Positions 33,325 to 41,769 of a stretch of 64,000 bases of DNA are shown piece by piece. Numbering within the stretch: the stretch's first letter is position 1; each line of letters starts with the position of its first letter. Below the pieces are notes generated by a model that was given only the letters and a program-made list of their open reading frames with translations, did not search any database and was not told the origin of the DNA. The DNA is from Chloroflexota bacterium (GTDB taxonomy: Bacteria > Chloroflexota > Anaerolineae > Anaerolineales > Villigracilaceae), in NCBI GenBank assembly GCA_021787595.1, contig JAJYLQ010000007.1, positions 103,726 through 167,725 of the forward strand. Reading direction: 5' to 3'. Position numbers and translations under genes: made by a program.

Positions 33325-33849
33325 TCATTTTCTCTTTTTTAATTCTTCTTCCAGGCGCGCAACGTATTCATCCTTTGGCGCATCCTCTCCCTCACTCATG
33401 CCTCTCCCATTGGGAGAGGAGGACAGAGGGGAGAGGGCGGAGGCCGCCGGAGGCTTGATCCACCCGCGCATGGCGCGGAACAAAAGGAATGCGCCCGCCA
33501 AAATGATGAGCGGTGGAAGAACATAAACGAGCCAGTTGAGTCCGGAGGCGGGCGGCTCAGCCAAAACACGCACGCCGTATTGCTGGACGAAATACTGTTT
33601 GATCTGCGCCTCCGTCCAGCCCTCCGAGAGCTGCTGTCGAATCAGATCGCGCCACTGGCGGCAGGCTTCGGTGGGGCAAACGTCCAGCGGCGTATTTTCG
33701 CAAACGGGACAATACAGTTGATGCGCGATCCGGTTGACCTCGTCATCCGTCGGCGTTGGACTTTGAGCGTGGGCCGTGGCCGCCCAAAATCCCGCGAGAA
33801 CGATTCCAAAAGCCAACGCGTAAAGCGCAAAACGCAAAATTCGATTCAT
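33325..33849 (-). CDS. ccmH: Cytochrome c maturation protein CcmH
   Basis: A 174-residue protein from the Met at 33849: signal peptide (1-28), LYCPVCENTPLDVCPTEACR (Cys47, Cys50), WTEAQIKQYFVQQYGVRVLAEPP, one helix near residues 105-125, then a C-terminal tail. The extra cysteine pair in the loop is seen in Chloroflexota-type CcmH. Residues PLSSSPNGRGMSEGEDA come from a CCCTCTCCC repeat read in frame. Reduces apocytochrome thiols with CcmG. Confidence 0.9.
   Translation of the reverse strand: MNRILRFALYALAFGIVLAGFWAATAHAQSPTPTDDEVNRIAHQLYCPVCENTPLDVCPTEACRQWRDLIRQQLSEGWTEAQIKQYFVQQYGVRVLAEPPASGLNWLVYVLPPLIILAGAFLLFRAMRGWIKPPAASALSPLSSSPNGRGMSEGEDAPKDEYVARLEEELKKRK
33384..33437. repeat. CCCTCTCCC repeat inside ccmH
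   Basis: cctctcccattgggagagg forms the palindromic core with flanking ctctccctcactcatg and gacagaggggagagg. It encodes the C-terminal Ser/Pro/Gly-rich tail of CcmH. Confidence 0.7.
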
Positions 33850-33872
33850 CAAAGTGTTTCTTTCTTCGCGTC

Positions 33873-35942
33873 TTAGTCCGCCGCGCTGGTTTGTTCCGCA
33901 CGACGGGCGCGCCAACGCACCGAAGCGTATTCCGGGTCGCGGTCGGGCCAGGCGGCAATAATAATGCCAACGAAGAAGACCAGGGAGCCAATCCACAACC
34001 AGTTGATCAAAGGATTGACAAAAATCTTGAACGTTGCGCCGTTTGCAGAGGCAGGCTGCCAGTCCACCAGAAGAACATAAAGATCATCCTGCAGGGTTGG
34101 GCGTTCGCCGGGGATGGTCATGTTCTGCTGCGCGTCGGGATAATAGTCAATGCGCGGGTAGAGCTGACCCAGGTAACTGCCGTTCTTGTCGTAAACGTTG
34201 ACCACCGCGCGCGTGACCTGTCGGTTATCTGCCGCCGTGAATTGCGCGATCGATTCGTATTTGATCGAGTAGTTGCCCAAGGTCAGCGAGTTGTTCAGCG
34301 CCAGCGTGCCCTGCGTCTGAATTTGGAACGCATTGATTCCCAATATACCAACCGCCATCAACATCATGCTGATGTGGATGATGTATCCGCCATACCGGCG
34401 GCGGTCGCGTCCGAACAGATTCCATAAAGCGACTGCGACATTTTCCTTTGCGGCTTTGGAGCGCGCCCAGGCCGCGCGCCAGAATTCATACAATGTGACC
34501 AGCAAAACGAGGGCGATCAGATAGAAGCCAACCAGGGCGATGATGTTCTGTGTGTAGGTGAAGAATAAGATGATCGTGATCACCAGCGCGGCAGCGGCTG
34601 ACTTCCAAAGCACGCGGCCAATCGTGCCAACCGTCGAACGTTTCCAGGTGGAGAGGGGCGCAATGCCCATCAGGAACATCAACGCCGCAAATAGAGGCGC
34701 GGTGGCGCGGTCGTAGAATGGGGGGCCGACAGTGACGGTCTGACCCGTGAAGAGCTGCGAAACAATGGGGAAGACAACACCCCAGAAACAAATAACGAGC
34801 ACGCTCATGAATAACAGGTTGTTGAGCAGGAAGAGCGCCTCGCGCGACAGCAAAGATTTCATTTCGGTCTCGCCGCGCAAGTCGGGCCAGCGGTAGATCA
34901 GAAGCGCGAGGGATGTGATGAATGTGAAACCGATGAAGACGAAGAAAACGGGGCCGATCGAGCTTTGAGCGAAGGCGTGAACCGAGGAGAGGACGCCGGT
35001 GCGGGTCAGGAATGTGCCGAAGATGACCAGCGAATAAGTCAGGATGATCAGGATCATGTTCCATTGTTTGAGCAGACCGCGCTTTTCCTGGATCATGACC
35101 GAGTGCAGGAAAGCCGTCCCGGTGAGCCAGGGCATCAAAGCCGCAATCTCCACCGGGTCCCAGCCCCAGAAGCCGCCCCAGCCCAAAACGTCGTATGCCC
35201 AGCGGCCGCCCAACACCAGTCCGAAAGAAAGGAAGAGCCAGGCGATAAGTGTCCATCGGCGCGTGATGCGGATCCAGCGGTCATCCGTGCGGCCAGTGAT
35301 CAGCGCGGCAATCGCAAATGCGTACGGGATGACGAAAGAAACGAAACCGAGATATAGCATCGGCGGATGAATGATCATGCCGGGATGCCGAAGCAAAGGA
35401 TTGAGGCCGTTCCCATCAGAGGGGAAGTAGGCGACCGCGCTCGCGGATGGGGCAAACATGCTGGTCACGATTTGGCCGCCCGTGGTCTGCCAGAAGCGCG
35501 CGAATGGATTCTCATAGAAGACAACAAGGCTGAGGAAGAATGCAGTCGTAAGAGCCGTGACGACAATGACCCACGGCAGGAATTCGCGATCGCGTTCCCA
35601 CTTGCGGAGGGTGACCAGAGATGCAAACGCGGACATCAGCCACGACCAGAAGACCAGCGATCCGGCCTGCCCGCCCCACCAGGCTGTGATCTTCAGGTAA
35701 GTCGGCATTTCACGGCTGGTGACTTCGTAAACAAAAGAGACTTCAAAGTGATTCGTGATCAGAAGATAGATCAGCGTGCCCGCCGCAAGGCTGATCAGCG
35801 GCCACAGCAGCAACATGGCCCGGCGCGCTGATTCAACAACGGCGGGGGACTTTGTCCGCTCGCCGTAGATTGCCGCGCCCACGCTGTACAGGGCAACAAT
35901 AAAAGCTACAACAATGATCCCATATCCAATTTCAGCAAACAT
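33873..35942 (-). CDS. ccmF: Haem lyase CcmF
   Basis: A 689-residue membrane protein with about 14 helices. The WWD haem-handling motif is WGGFWGWDPVE (255-265). Conserved His-containing loops include RHPGMIIHPPMLYLGF (185-200). It attaches haem from CcmE to apocytochromes with CcmH. The ATG at 35942 is supported by AGGAG; the longer frame would read back to ccmE. Starts 59 bases after the ccmE stop. Confidence 0.94.
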   Translation of the reverse strand: MFAEIGYGIIVVAFIVALYSVGAAIYGERTKSPAVVESARRAMLLLWPLISLAAGTLIYLLITNHFEVSFVYEVTSREMPTYLKITAWWGGQAGSLVFWSWLMSAFASLVTLRKWERDREFLPWVIVVTALTTAFFLSLVVFYENPFARFWQTTGGQIVTSMFAPSASAVAYFPSDGNGLNPLLRHPGMIIHPPMLYLGFVSFVIPYAFAIAALITGRTDDRWIRITRRWTLIAWLFLSFGLVLGGRWAYDVLGWGGFWGWDPVEIAALMPWLTGTAFLHSVMIQEKRGLLKQWNMILIILTYSLVIFGTFLTRTGVLSSVHAFAQSSIGPVFFVFIGFTFITSLALLIYRWPDLRGETEMKSLLSREALFLLNNLLFMSVLVICFWGVVFPIVSQLFTGQTVTVGPPFYDRATAPLFAALMFLMGIAPLSTWKRSTVGTIGRVLWKSAAAALVITIILFFTYTQNIIALVGFYLIALVLLVTLYEFWRAAWARSKAAKENVAVALWNLFGRDRRRYGGYIIHISMMLMAVGILGINAFQIQTQGTLALNNSLTLGNYSIKYESIAQFTAADNRQVTRAVVNVYDKNGSYLGQLYPRIDYYPDAQQNMTIPGERPTLQDDLYVLLVDWQPASANGATFKIFVNPLINWLWIGSLVFFVGIIIAAWPDRDPEYASVRWRARRAEQTSAAD

Positions 35943-36001
35943 GCGGGCTCCTGGAAACAAGACCTGACAAGCTGTATGCTTCGTCAGGTCTTGCGTGAAG
36001 A

Positions 36002-36481
36002 TCAACCACCAGTCTGATTCGGTACAGCGTTTTGATATTTAGTCGGGCATTTAAGCAGAAGTTCATCGGCGTGGAAGACTCCGTCTGCGCCAAGCTGTCC
36101 GGTCATGATGGCCTGCGCTTCGTTCTTGAGCAGATCCGGCTTGGGCCCGGTATATGTTATTTTGATGCGCGACCGGTTCGGGTCAATGACCGCAGCGTGA
36201 AGCACGGCAGCCAGTCCGCCTTGCGCGTCGATCAGGTTGTTGTCGGCGGGAACGTTCGCAACGTCGAACGTCAGCGTCAGCGTTTTCGGGTCATACTGTA
36301 TGGTGTCGCCCACGACTGCGCCTGAGATCCGCAGGCTTTTGCCAGCCACGCTTTGACCCTGTGCCTTTAGCTCATCAATCGTCATGAAGTATTCGGCGCT
36401 GGCTTGTGTGGATGAAACGATCAAATAAACAACCGCCGCCAGAATCAACACTCCTCCGATTATGAATTTCGTGCGTCCCAT
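36002..36481 (-). CDS. ccmE: Haem chaperone CcmE, CxxxY variant
   Basis: A 159-residue protein with an N-terminal helix (about 5-24) and an OB-fold domain. The haem-binding motif near the C-terminus is LLLKCPTKY (Cys145), where typical bacterial CcmE has LLAKHDENY with His. Cys-type CcmE is known from archaea and some sulfate reducers. First gene of the minus-strand ccm run and divergent from the decahaem operon across 377 bases. Confidence 0.92.
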   Translation of the reverse strand: MGRTKFIIGGVLILAAVVYLIVSSTQASAEYFMTIDELKAQGQSVAGKSLRISGAVVGDTIQYDPKTLTLTFDVANVPADNNLIDAQGGLAAVLHAAVIDPNRSRIKITYTGPKPDLLKNEAQAIMTGQLGADGVFHADELLLKCPTKYQNAVPNQTGG

Positions 36482-36683
36482 GTAGTGCCTCCGATGCGAG
36501 ATAAAAAAACACCTGAACGTATCTTATTTTACATGTGGAGATTAATGAAGACTGAAAATGTCTCAGACATTCGTCATTGAATATTCCCGATTTTATCCCA
36601 TTTACATTGTGACGGATGCCCCCGTTTTGCAGTGGTCATGAGTTCATTGGGGCAGGAACACGCTTTCTCAATTCAGGTGGGAT

Positions 36684-36699
36684 TATGACATTTGTCGTA
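36684..36699 (+). promoter_or_regulatory. Upstream palindrome in the ccm/decahaem divergent region
   Basis: tatgacatttgtcgta, symmetric at 12 of 16 positions. Its centre is 38 bp from that of the next palindrome. Possible second binding site of the same regulator. Confidence 0.4.
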
Positions 36700-36721
36700 C
36701 TTGTTCGGTCTGATTTTAACT

Positions 36722-36737
36722 TGTGACTAATGTTACA
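36722..36737 (+). promoter_or_regulatory. CRP/FNR-type palindrome before the decahaem gene
   Basis: tgtgactaatgttaca, the TGTGA-N6-T(C/T)ACA layout of CRP/FNR-family sites. A tataaa box (36755-36760) lies 17 bases further, so the site centre would be near -37 to -41 from the transcription start, a class II activator position. Anaerobic or redox control is an inference. The rest of the 377-base gap (36482-36858) holds no gene. Confidence 0.5.
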
Positions 36738-36858
36738 AAGCCGTACAATCTTGCTATAAAAACCCAAATTAGGGCATTCTGGCTTCAAGAAGGAGGTGAC
36801 CCGGGGCAGCAAAGTATTAGAAGGGATTTTTTCAACCCAATGAAAGGAGAATGAGTTT

Positions 36859-39090
36859 ATGTCACTAAAGAAGATACTTATTTTAGCGGGTTTGCTGATT
36901 GTGACAGCGGCAGTTTTGGCGGCCTGCGGTGGAACATCAGCCACGCCAACAGCCAACGCAACACCAACCCCCACCAAGCCAGCACTCCAAATTCCAAATG
37001 AGGATGCATTCCTTGGTTCTGGGCACGCCAATGCAAAAGCAGAAGCTTTCAACCATTGGAACAGTGCAAATCCCGCTGTGGTCCCGGCCACTTGTGCCAA
37101 ATGCCATACTTCCGCCGGCTTCCAGGATTTTGCTGCGAATGGCAAGGTCACAGCGGATGTTGCAGCCCCGGCCGGCACATTGGATTGTATGACCTGTCAC
37201 AATGCGGCGGCCATGGCCCTGACCTCTGTGACTTTCCCCTCGGGTAAAGTGATCAACACGTCGGAGGAAGGCGAGGCGATCTGCATGAGCTGTCACCAGG
37301 GACGCGAGTCCATGGTGAGTGTGGATAAGCAGATTGCGGCTTTCAAGGTCACCGATCAGGATGCTGTCGTCAAACCAATGACTGATTCGAGCGGCAAAAC
37401 GACGAACTTCGGCTTCATTAATATCCACTATTTTGCTGCCGGAGCAACACTTTACGGCTCGCAGTCCGAGGCCGGTTATCAATATCCCGGCAAGATATAT
37501 GATCCACAATTCCGCCATGTCGAGGGGATGGATACCTGTGTTGCCTGTCATGACCCGCACTCTCTTCAGGTCAAAGTTGACAAATGTGCAGAATGCCATA
37601 AGGGCGTCAAGACCGTAGATGACCTGAAGAACAACCGCGAAAACGGTTCCCTCGTTGACTATAACGGCAACGGCAATGTCACGGAAGGCATTTATTACGA
37701 ACTGCAGGGCGTGCAGGATACGCTTTACAAAGCCATCCAGGCGTATGCCAATGATGTTACCAAGACCCCCATCGTTTTTGACGGCACTACGTACCCATAT
37801 TTCTTCGTTGCCGGCAGTGATGGCAAGCCTGCCAAGGATGCCAAGGGCAACGCGATTCCCTACAATGCGTGGAGCGCCCGCCTGCTGAAGGCAGCCTATA
37901 ATTATCAACTCGCAGCGAATGACCCGGGTGCGTATGCACATAACGCCAAATACGTCATCGAACTGCTCTATGATTCGACCGCCGACCTGAACACCAAGCT
38001 GTCCACGCCGATTGATATGAGCAAGATGAACCGCGACGACACCGGTCACTTTGCGGGCGACACGCTGCCATTCCGCCATTGGGACAGCAATGCCAATGGC
38101 CTTGTGGATGCAGCCTGTGCCAAGTGCCACAGCGCGACCGGTCTCCCGACTTTTCTCGCCAACGGTGGAACGGAAATCGTCACCAAGTCCGGCCTTCAAA
38201 TCACTGGCATCGTTGGTCAGCCAATTTCGAACGGCTTTGCCTGCACGACCTGCCATGACCCGGCCAACTTCCCGAATCGCTATGCGGTTACAACAGTGGC
38301 TTTCCCCAACGGCGCACAATTGACCTTCAGCACCGAAAAGGATGCTAATGGCAACCTGAAGCCGGTCGATTCGAACTTGTGCCTCGAGTGCCACCAGGGG
38401 CGCGAATCAACTGTGACCGTGAACAATTATCTGGCTGGCAAGGATCCAGACAAGGTAGACGCAAAGATTGGCTTCAAGAACGTTCACTACTTTGCCGCCG
38501 GCGCGACGCTTTTCGGCACACAGGCCCAGGGCGCGTACGAATATGCGGGCCAGACGTATGTTGGCTACAATTCCCAGCACCCGCTCAACAAGTGCGCTGA
38601 TTGCCATGATGTCCATGCTTTGACCGTGAAGGTGGATTCCTGTAAAACCTGCCATACGAATGTCACTACCCAGGCAGACCTGCAGAACATCCGCGCAACC
38701 ACGGACACAACTGACTGGAACGGTAATGGCGATACCACGGAGGGTATCTACAAAGAGATTGATACGTTCCGCACCGATCTGTATGCCGCGATCCAAGCTT
38801 ATGCCAAGAACAAGGCTGGAACGCCGATCGCATACGATCCCAATTCCTACCCCTACTTCTTCGTGGCTGGCCCTGACGGCAAACCGCTACTGGATTCCAA
38901 TGGCAAGCCCACCAGCTACAATGCGTTTACACCCCGCCTGCTCGAGGCTGCCTACAATTACCAGTATTCCGTCAAGGATCCTGGTGCGTTTGCCCACAAC
39001 CCGATGTACGTCATGCAGTTCTTGTATGACTCCATCAAGGATTTGGGCGGCGATGTTTCCAAGTTGACGAGACCGACGGTAGCCAAATAA
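36859..39090 (+). CDS. Decahaem c-type cytochrome lipoprotein with internal duplication
   Basis: A 743-residue lipoprotein (lipobox LAAC). Ten CxxCH motifs fall in two sets of five: CAKCH, CMTCH, CMSCH, CVACH, CAECH, and CAKCH, CTTCH, CLECH, CADCH, CKTCH. The two halves (about 45-395 and 395-740) repeat the same landmarks: CHQGRES, HYFAAGATL(Y/F)G, GIY.E and YPYFFVAG.DGKP, so the gene arose by duplication of a pentahaem unit. It probably carries electrons on the outer face. An AAAGGAG site precedes the ATG. A terminator follows, and the next cytochrome has its own leader. Confidence 0.9.
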   Translation: MSLKKILILAGLLIVTAAVLAACGGTSATPTANATPTPTKPALQIPNEDAFLGSGHANAKAEAFNHWNSANPAVVPATCAKCHTSAGFQDFAANGKVTADVAAPAGTLDCMTCHNAAAMALTSVTFPSGKVINTSEEGEAICMSCHQGRESMVSVDKQIAAFKVTDQDAVVKPMTDSSGKTTNFGFINIHYFAAGATLYGSQSEAGYQYPGKIYDPQFRHVEGMDTCVACHDPHSLQVKVDKCAECHKGVKTVDDLKNNRENGSLVDYNGNGNVTEGIYYELQGVQDTLYKAIQAYANDVTKTPIVFDGTTYPYFFVAGSDGKPAKDAKGNAIPYNAWSARLLKAAYNYQLAANDPGAYAHNAKYVIELLYDSTADLNTKLSTPIDMSKMNRDDTGHFAGDTLPFRHWDSNANGLVDAACAKCHSATGLPTFLANGGTEIVTKSGLQITGIVGQPISNGFACTTCHDPANFPNRYAVTTVAFPNGAQLTFSTEKDANGNLKPVDSNLCLECHQGRESTVTVNNYLAGKDPDKVDAKIGFKNVHYFAAGATLFGTQAQGAYEYAGQTYVGYNSQHPLNKCADCHDVHALTVKVDSCKTCHTNVTTQADLQNIRATTDTTDWNGNGDTTEGIYKEIDTFRTDLYAAIQAYAKNKAGTPIAYDPNSYPYFFVAGPDGKPLLDSNGKPTSYNAFTPRLLEAAYNYQYSVKDPGAFAHNPMYVMQFLYDSIKDLGGDVSKLTRPTVAK

Positions 39091-39109
39091 TCTTTTGAAC
39101 GGTTCTACT

Positions 39110-39140
39110 GTAGCGGGCGCAATGCGCCCGCTACTTTTTT
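39110..39140 (+). terminator. Intrinsic terminator after the decahaem gene
   Basis: An 11-bp stem gtagcgggcgc/gcgcccgctac with loop aat, followed by T6. Confidence 0.85.
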
Positions 39141-39287
39141 ATGAAAAGTGTGCGACCACTAATCATACCGATTTGGTGATAAATAGCACTTTCCCCTATT
39201 GGAAAACTACATAGAATCGGTTTATGTGTCCGCACTTGGGCATGATTTCTCGAAAAGATCTGTTCGGAAATTCAGGAGAATGCAGCG

Positions 39288-40460
39288 ATGAAGTGGTTTT
39301 CCAATAGATTTAAGTTGGTATTTTTAATTGTCGGGGTGATTTTGCTCTTCGTGGCCGCGGCCGCCCTGGCTTCCCCGGCGGACGCGGCGAAACCTTCGCA
39401 TCTCGTTTCGCAGTCCGCGCCTCCGGATAAGCCTTCCAACGCATATTGTTTGAGCTGCCACAGCCGATCGGGAATGACAAAAACCCTGCCCAACGGCGAG
39501 GTGCTTTCGCTTTATATTGACCCCAATTTGTTCGATCATAGCATCCATAATCAGCAGAATATGGACTGTGTTGACTGCCATACAAATATCAGCACCTTCC
39601 CGCATCCTGATTTCAAGGCAAACAGTCTGCGGGATGTCACTCTTCAACTCTACGGCACGTGCAAGAATTGTCATGCAAGTGAGTTCAACCAGACCCTGAA
39701 CAGCGTTCATCAGAAGGCATTGGATGCGGGAAATTCCAATGCGGCAGTATGTACCGATTGCCATAATCCGCACCAACAGACGCGTTTGATTGACCCACAG
39801 ACTGGAAAACTTTCACAAGATGCCCGTCTCGAGGTTCCACAGACATGCGCCCGCTGCCACAGCACGATCTACAATACATACAAGAGCAGTGTGCATGGGG
39901 CGGCTCTCACCCAATATGGCAATCTCGATGTCCCAACCTGTATTGATTGTCACGGCGTACACAACATTCAAGATCCGAATTCCGCGCAGTTCCGCAACGC
40001 CATTCCGCAATTATGCGCCAAATGCCACACTGATCCCCGGATCATGAACAAGTACGGCATCTCAACGCAGGTTTTGAACACCTACGTTTCGGATTTTCAT
40101 GGGACGACCGTAACGCTCTTCGAGCAGGTCTCGCCGAATACGCCGACAAATAAACCCGTTTGTACAGATTGTCACGGCGTTCATGACATCTCCAACGTGA
40201 ATAACCCTGCGACAGGCATTGCCATCAAACAAAATCTTTTGGTGAAATGCCAGCGCTGCCATCCGAATGTCACCACTGCGAATTTCACGGATGCGTGGAT
40301 GGATCATTACGTGGCAAGCCCGCAGAAATTTGCGCTGGTTTATTACGTGAACCTGTTCTATAAATTCTTCATTCCCCTTGTGATTGGCGGTATGCTGGTC
40401 TTTGTTGTCACAGACTTTATCAGGCGCATGGCTGAAGCCCGGAAAGGAGCGCGTCACTAA
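39288..40460 (+). CDS. Nonahaem c-type cytochrome with C-terminal membrane anchor
   Basis: A 390-residue protein: N-terminal signal helix (7-28), nine CxxCH motifs (CLSCH, CVDCH, CKNCH, CTDCH, CARCH, CIDCH, CAKCH, CTDCH, CQRCH) and a C-terminal helix (about 355-375) followed by a basic tail. The SVH/DFH residues between motifs may be distal haem ligands. Its stop overlaps the ATG of the cytochrome b gene, so the two are a coupled pair; the b protein would link quinol oxidation to this cytochrome. Confidence 0.9.
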   Translation: MKWFSNRFKLVFLIVGVILLFVAAAALASPADAAKPSHLVSQSAPPDKPSNAYCLSCHSRSGMTKTLPNGEVLSLYIDPNLFDHSIHNQQNMDCVDCHTNISTFPHPDFKANSLRDVTLQLYGTCKNCHASEFNQTLNSVHQKALDAGNSNAAVCTDCHNPHQQTRLIDPQTGKLSQDARLEVPQTCARCHSTIYNTYKSSVHGAALTQYGNLDVPTCIDCHGVHNIQDPNSAQFRNAIPQLCAKCHTDPRIMNKYGISTQVLNTYVSDFHGTTVTLFEQVSPNTPTNKPVCTDCHGVHDISNVNNPATGIAIKQNLLVKCQRCHPNVTTANFTDAWMDHYVASPQKFALVYYVNLFYKFFIPLVIGGMLVFVVTDFIRRMAEARKGARH

Positions 40461-41674
40461 TGGCTGCGAAAACTTCCGCTCCTGTGCGGTCCCGCATGTA
40501 TGTTCGCTTCTCCTTCGCAGACCGCGTACAGCACCTGCTTCTTTTGCTTTCATTCACGACCCTCGCTGTTACCGGTCTGGTTCAGGAATTTGCGGAGAAT
40601 CCCGTTTCGTTGTTTATTATCCGCCTGTGGGGCAACGTGGACAATATTCGCCTCACGCACCATGCGGCCGCGACGGTCTTGATGTTGATCGCCATCTATC
40701 ACATCCTGGGATTTGGTTATAAGGTCTTTGTTTTGCGCCAGCGAATGACCATGCTTCCCGGTTTCCAGGATGTTAAAGACGCTTTGAGAGCGTTTGCCTA
40801 CAATATCGGCCTCAGTAAAACGCGCCCGCAGATGGGGCGCTACACGTTCGAAGAGAAAGCCGAATACTGGGCATTGGTGTGGGGAATCATCATCATGGGA
40901 CTGACCGGCTTCATGATGTGGAATCCGGTTGAGACCGTCAAGTTCCTGCCCGGCGAATTTATTCCAGCTGCGAAAGCCGCCCACGGTGCGGAAGCGGTTC
41001 TGGCTGTGCTTGCCATCATCGTCTGGCACATGTACGGCGTGCATCTCAAACGCTTCAACAAGGCCATGTGGACGGGACGATTGACCGAAGAGGAAATGCT
41101 TCACGAGCATCCGCTCGAACTGGCTGACATCAAAGCCGGTATGGATAAGCCCGCGCTTGAAGCGAACGCCCTCCGCAGGCGTCAGCGAATCTATTATCCT
41201 GTGGCGGCTGTCGTTGGCGCCGCAATGCTTTTTGCAGTGTATGGATTTGTCAACGGCGAGCAGACGGCTATCACGACCATCCCGCCTCAAGCGGCGACGG
41301 TGGAGGTATTCGTGCCTGAGACGCCGACTCCTCTTCCGCCGACGCCAACGCCGCTTCCGTCTCCGACCGCCGCCCCAACGTCGGAGGCATCGAACGGCAC
41401 TCCCTCATCCCCAACCTGGGATTCTACTATCGGGCCTCTTTTCGCAGCAAAATGCAATGCGTGCCACATCGCAACGATCTCTGGCGGGTTAAACCTGTCA
41501 ACGTATGCAGATGTAATGAAAGGCGCGACGGATGGGCCTGTCATTATTCCGGGCGACTCGGCGCACAGTAAGTTAGTCATCGTTCAATCTGCTGGAAACC
41601 ATCCGGGGCAGTTATCTGCGGATGAACTTGCCCTCGTCAAGCAATGGATTGACGCAGGCGCTCCGGAAAAGTAA
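40460..41674 (+). CDS. Cytochrome b561-like membrane protein fused to a C-terminal cytochrome c domain
   Basis: A 404-residue protein. About residues 1-220 form a diheme cytochrome b of the formate-dehydrogenase-gamma/HyaC type (conserved His in RVQHLLLLLSF, LTHHAAATV, AYHILGF-like helix 2 and IVWHMYGVHLKRF). A further helix (about 252-270) precedes a Thr/Pro linker (TPLPPTPTPLP). The C-terminal cytochrome c domain has one CNACH haem motif and the ISGGLNLSTYADVMKG pattern. The domain order gives quinol to b-haems to c-haem in one chain. Confidence 0.88.
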   Translation: MAAKTSAPVRSRMYVRFSFADRVQHLLLLLSFTTLAVTGLVQEFAENPVSLFIIRLWGNVDNIRLTHHAAATVLMLIAIYHILGFGYKVFVLRQRMTMLPGFQDVKDALRAFAYNIGLSKTRPQMGRYTFEEKAEYWALVWGIIIMGLTGFMMWNPVETVKFLPGEFIPAAKAAHGAEAVLAVLAIIVWHMYGVHLKRFNKAMWTGRLTEEEMLHEHPLELADIKAGMDKPALEANALRRRQRIYYPVAAVVGAAMLFAVYGFVNGEQTAITTIPPQAATVEVFVPETPTPLPPTPTPLPSPTAAPTSEASNGTPSSPTWDSTIGPLFAAKCNACHIATISGGLNLSTYADVMKGATDGPVIIPGDSAHSKLVIVQSAGNHPGQLSADELALVKQWIDAGAPEK

Positions 41675-41681
41675 GCCATTT

Positions 41682-41713
41682 CCCCTCACCAGCAGGGGAG
41701 GGGAAGCGGTGAG
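41682..41713. repeat. CCCTCTCCC-type repeat, short copy
   Basis: cccctcaccagcaggggagg followed by ggaagcggtgag, right after the cytochrome b/c stop codon. Confidence 0.5.
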
Positions 41714-41720
41714 TAAGTAA

Positions 41721-41762
41721 CGAAACAGCCGAACGGAAAACCGTTCGGCTGTTTCGTTTGTA
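41721..41762. terminator. 16-bp perfect-stem bidirectional terminator
   Basis: Arms cgaaacagccgaacgg and ccgttcggctgtttcg, loop aaaa, followed by tttg. It separates the convergent multihaem operons. Confidence 0.85.
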
Positions 41763-41769
41763 ATTGATC

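Noticed and set aside
33850..33996. Extension of ccmH to 33996
   Set aside because: It overlaps the end of ccmF in another frame; the Met at 33849 starts a normal signal peptide.
36937..38394. Long minus-strand open frame opposite the decahaem cytochrome
   Set aside because: It mirrors a strongly supported multihaem gene; the predicted protein has no domain or ribosome site and arises from the absence of reverse stops in the coding sequence.
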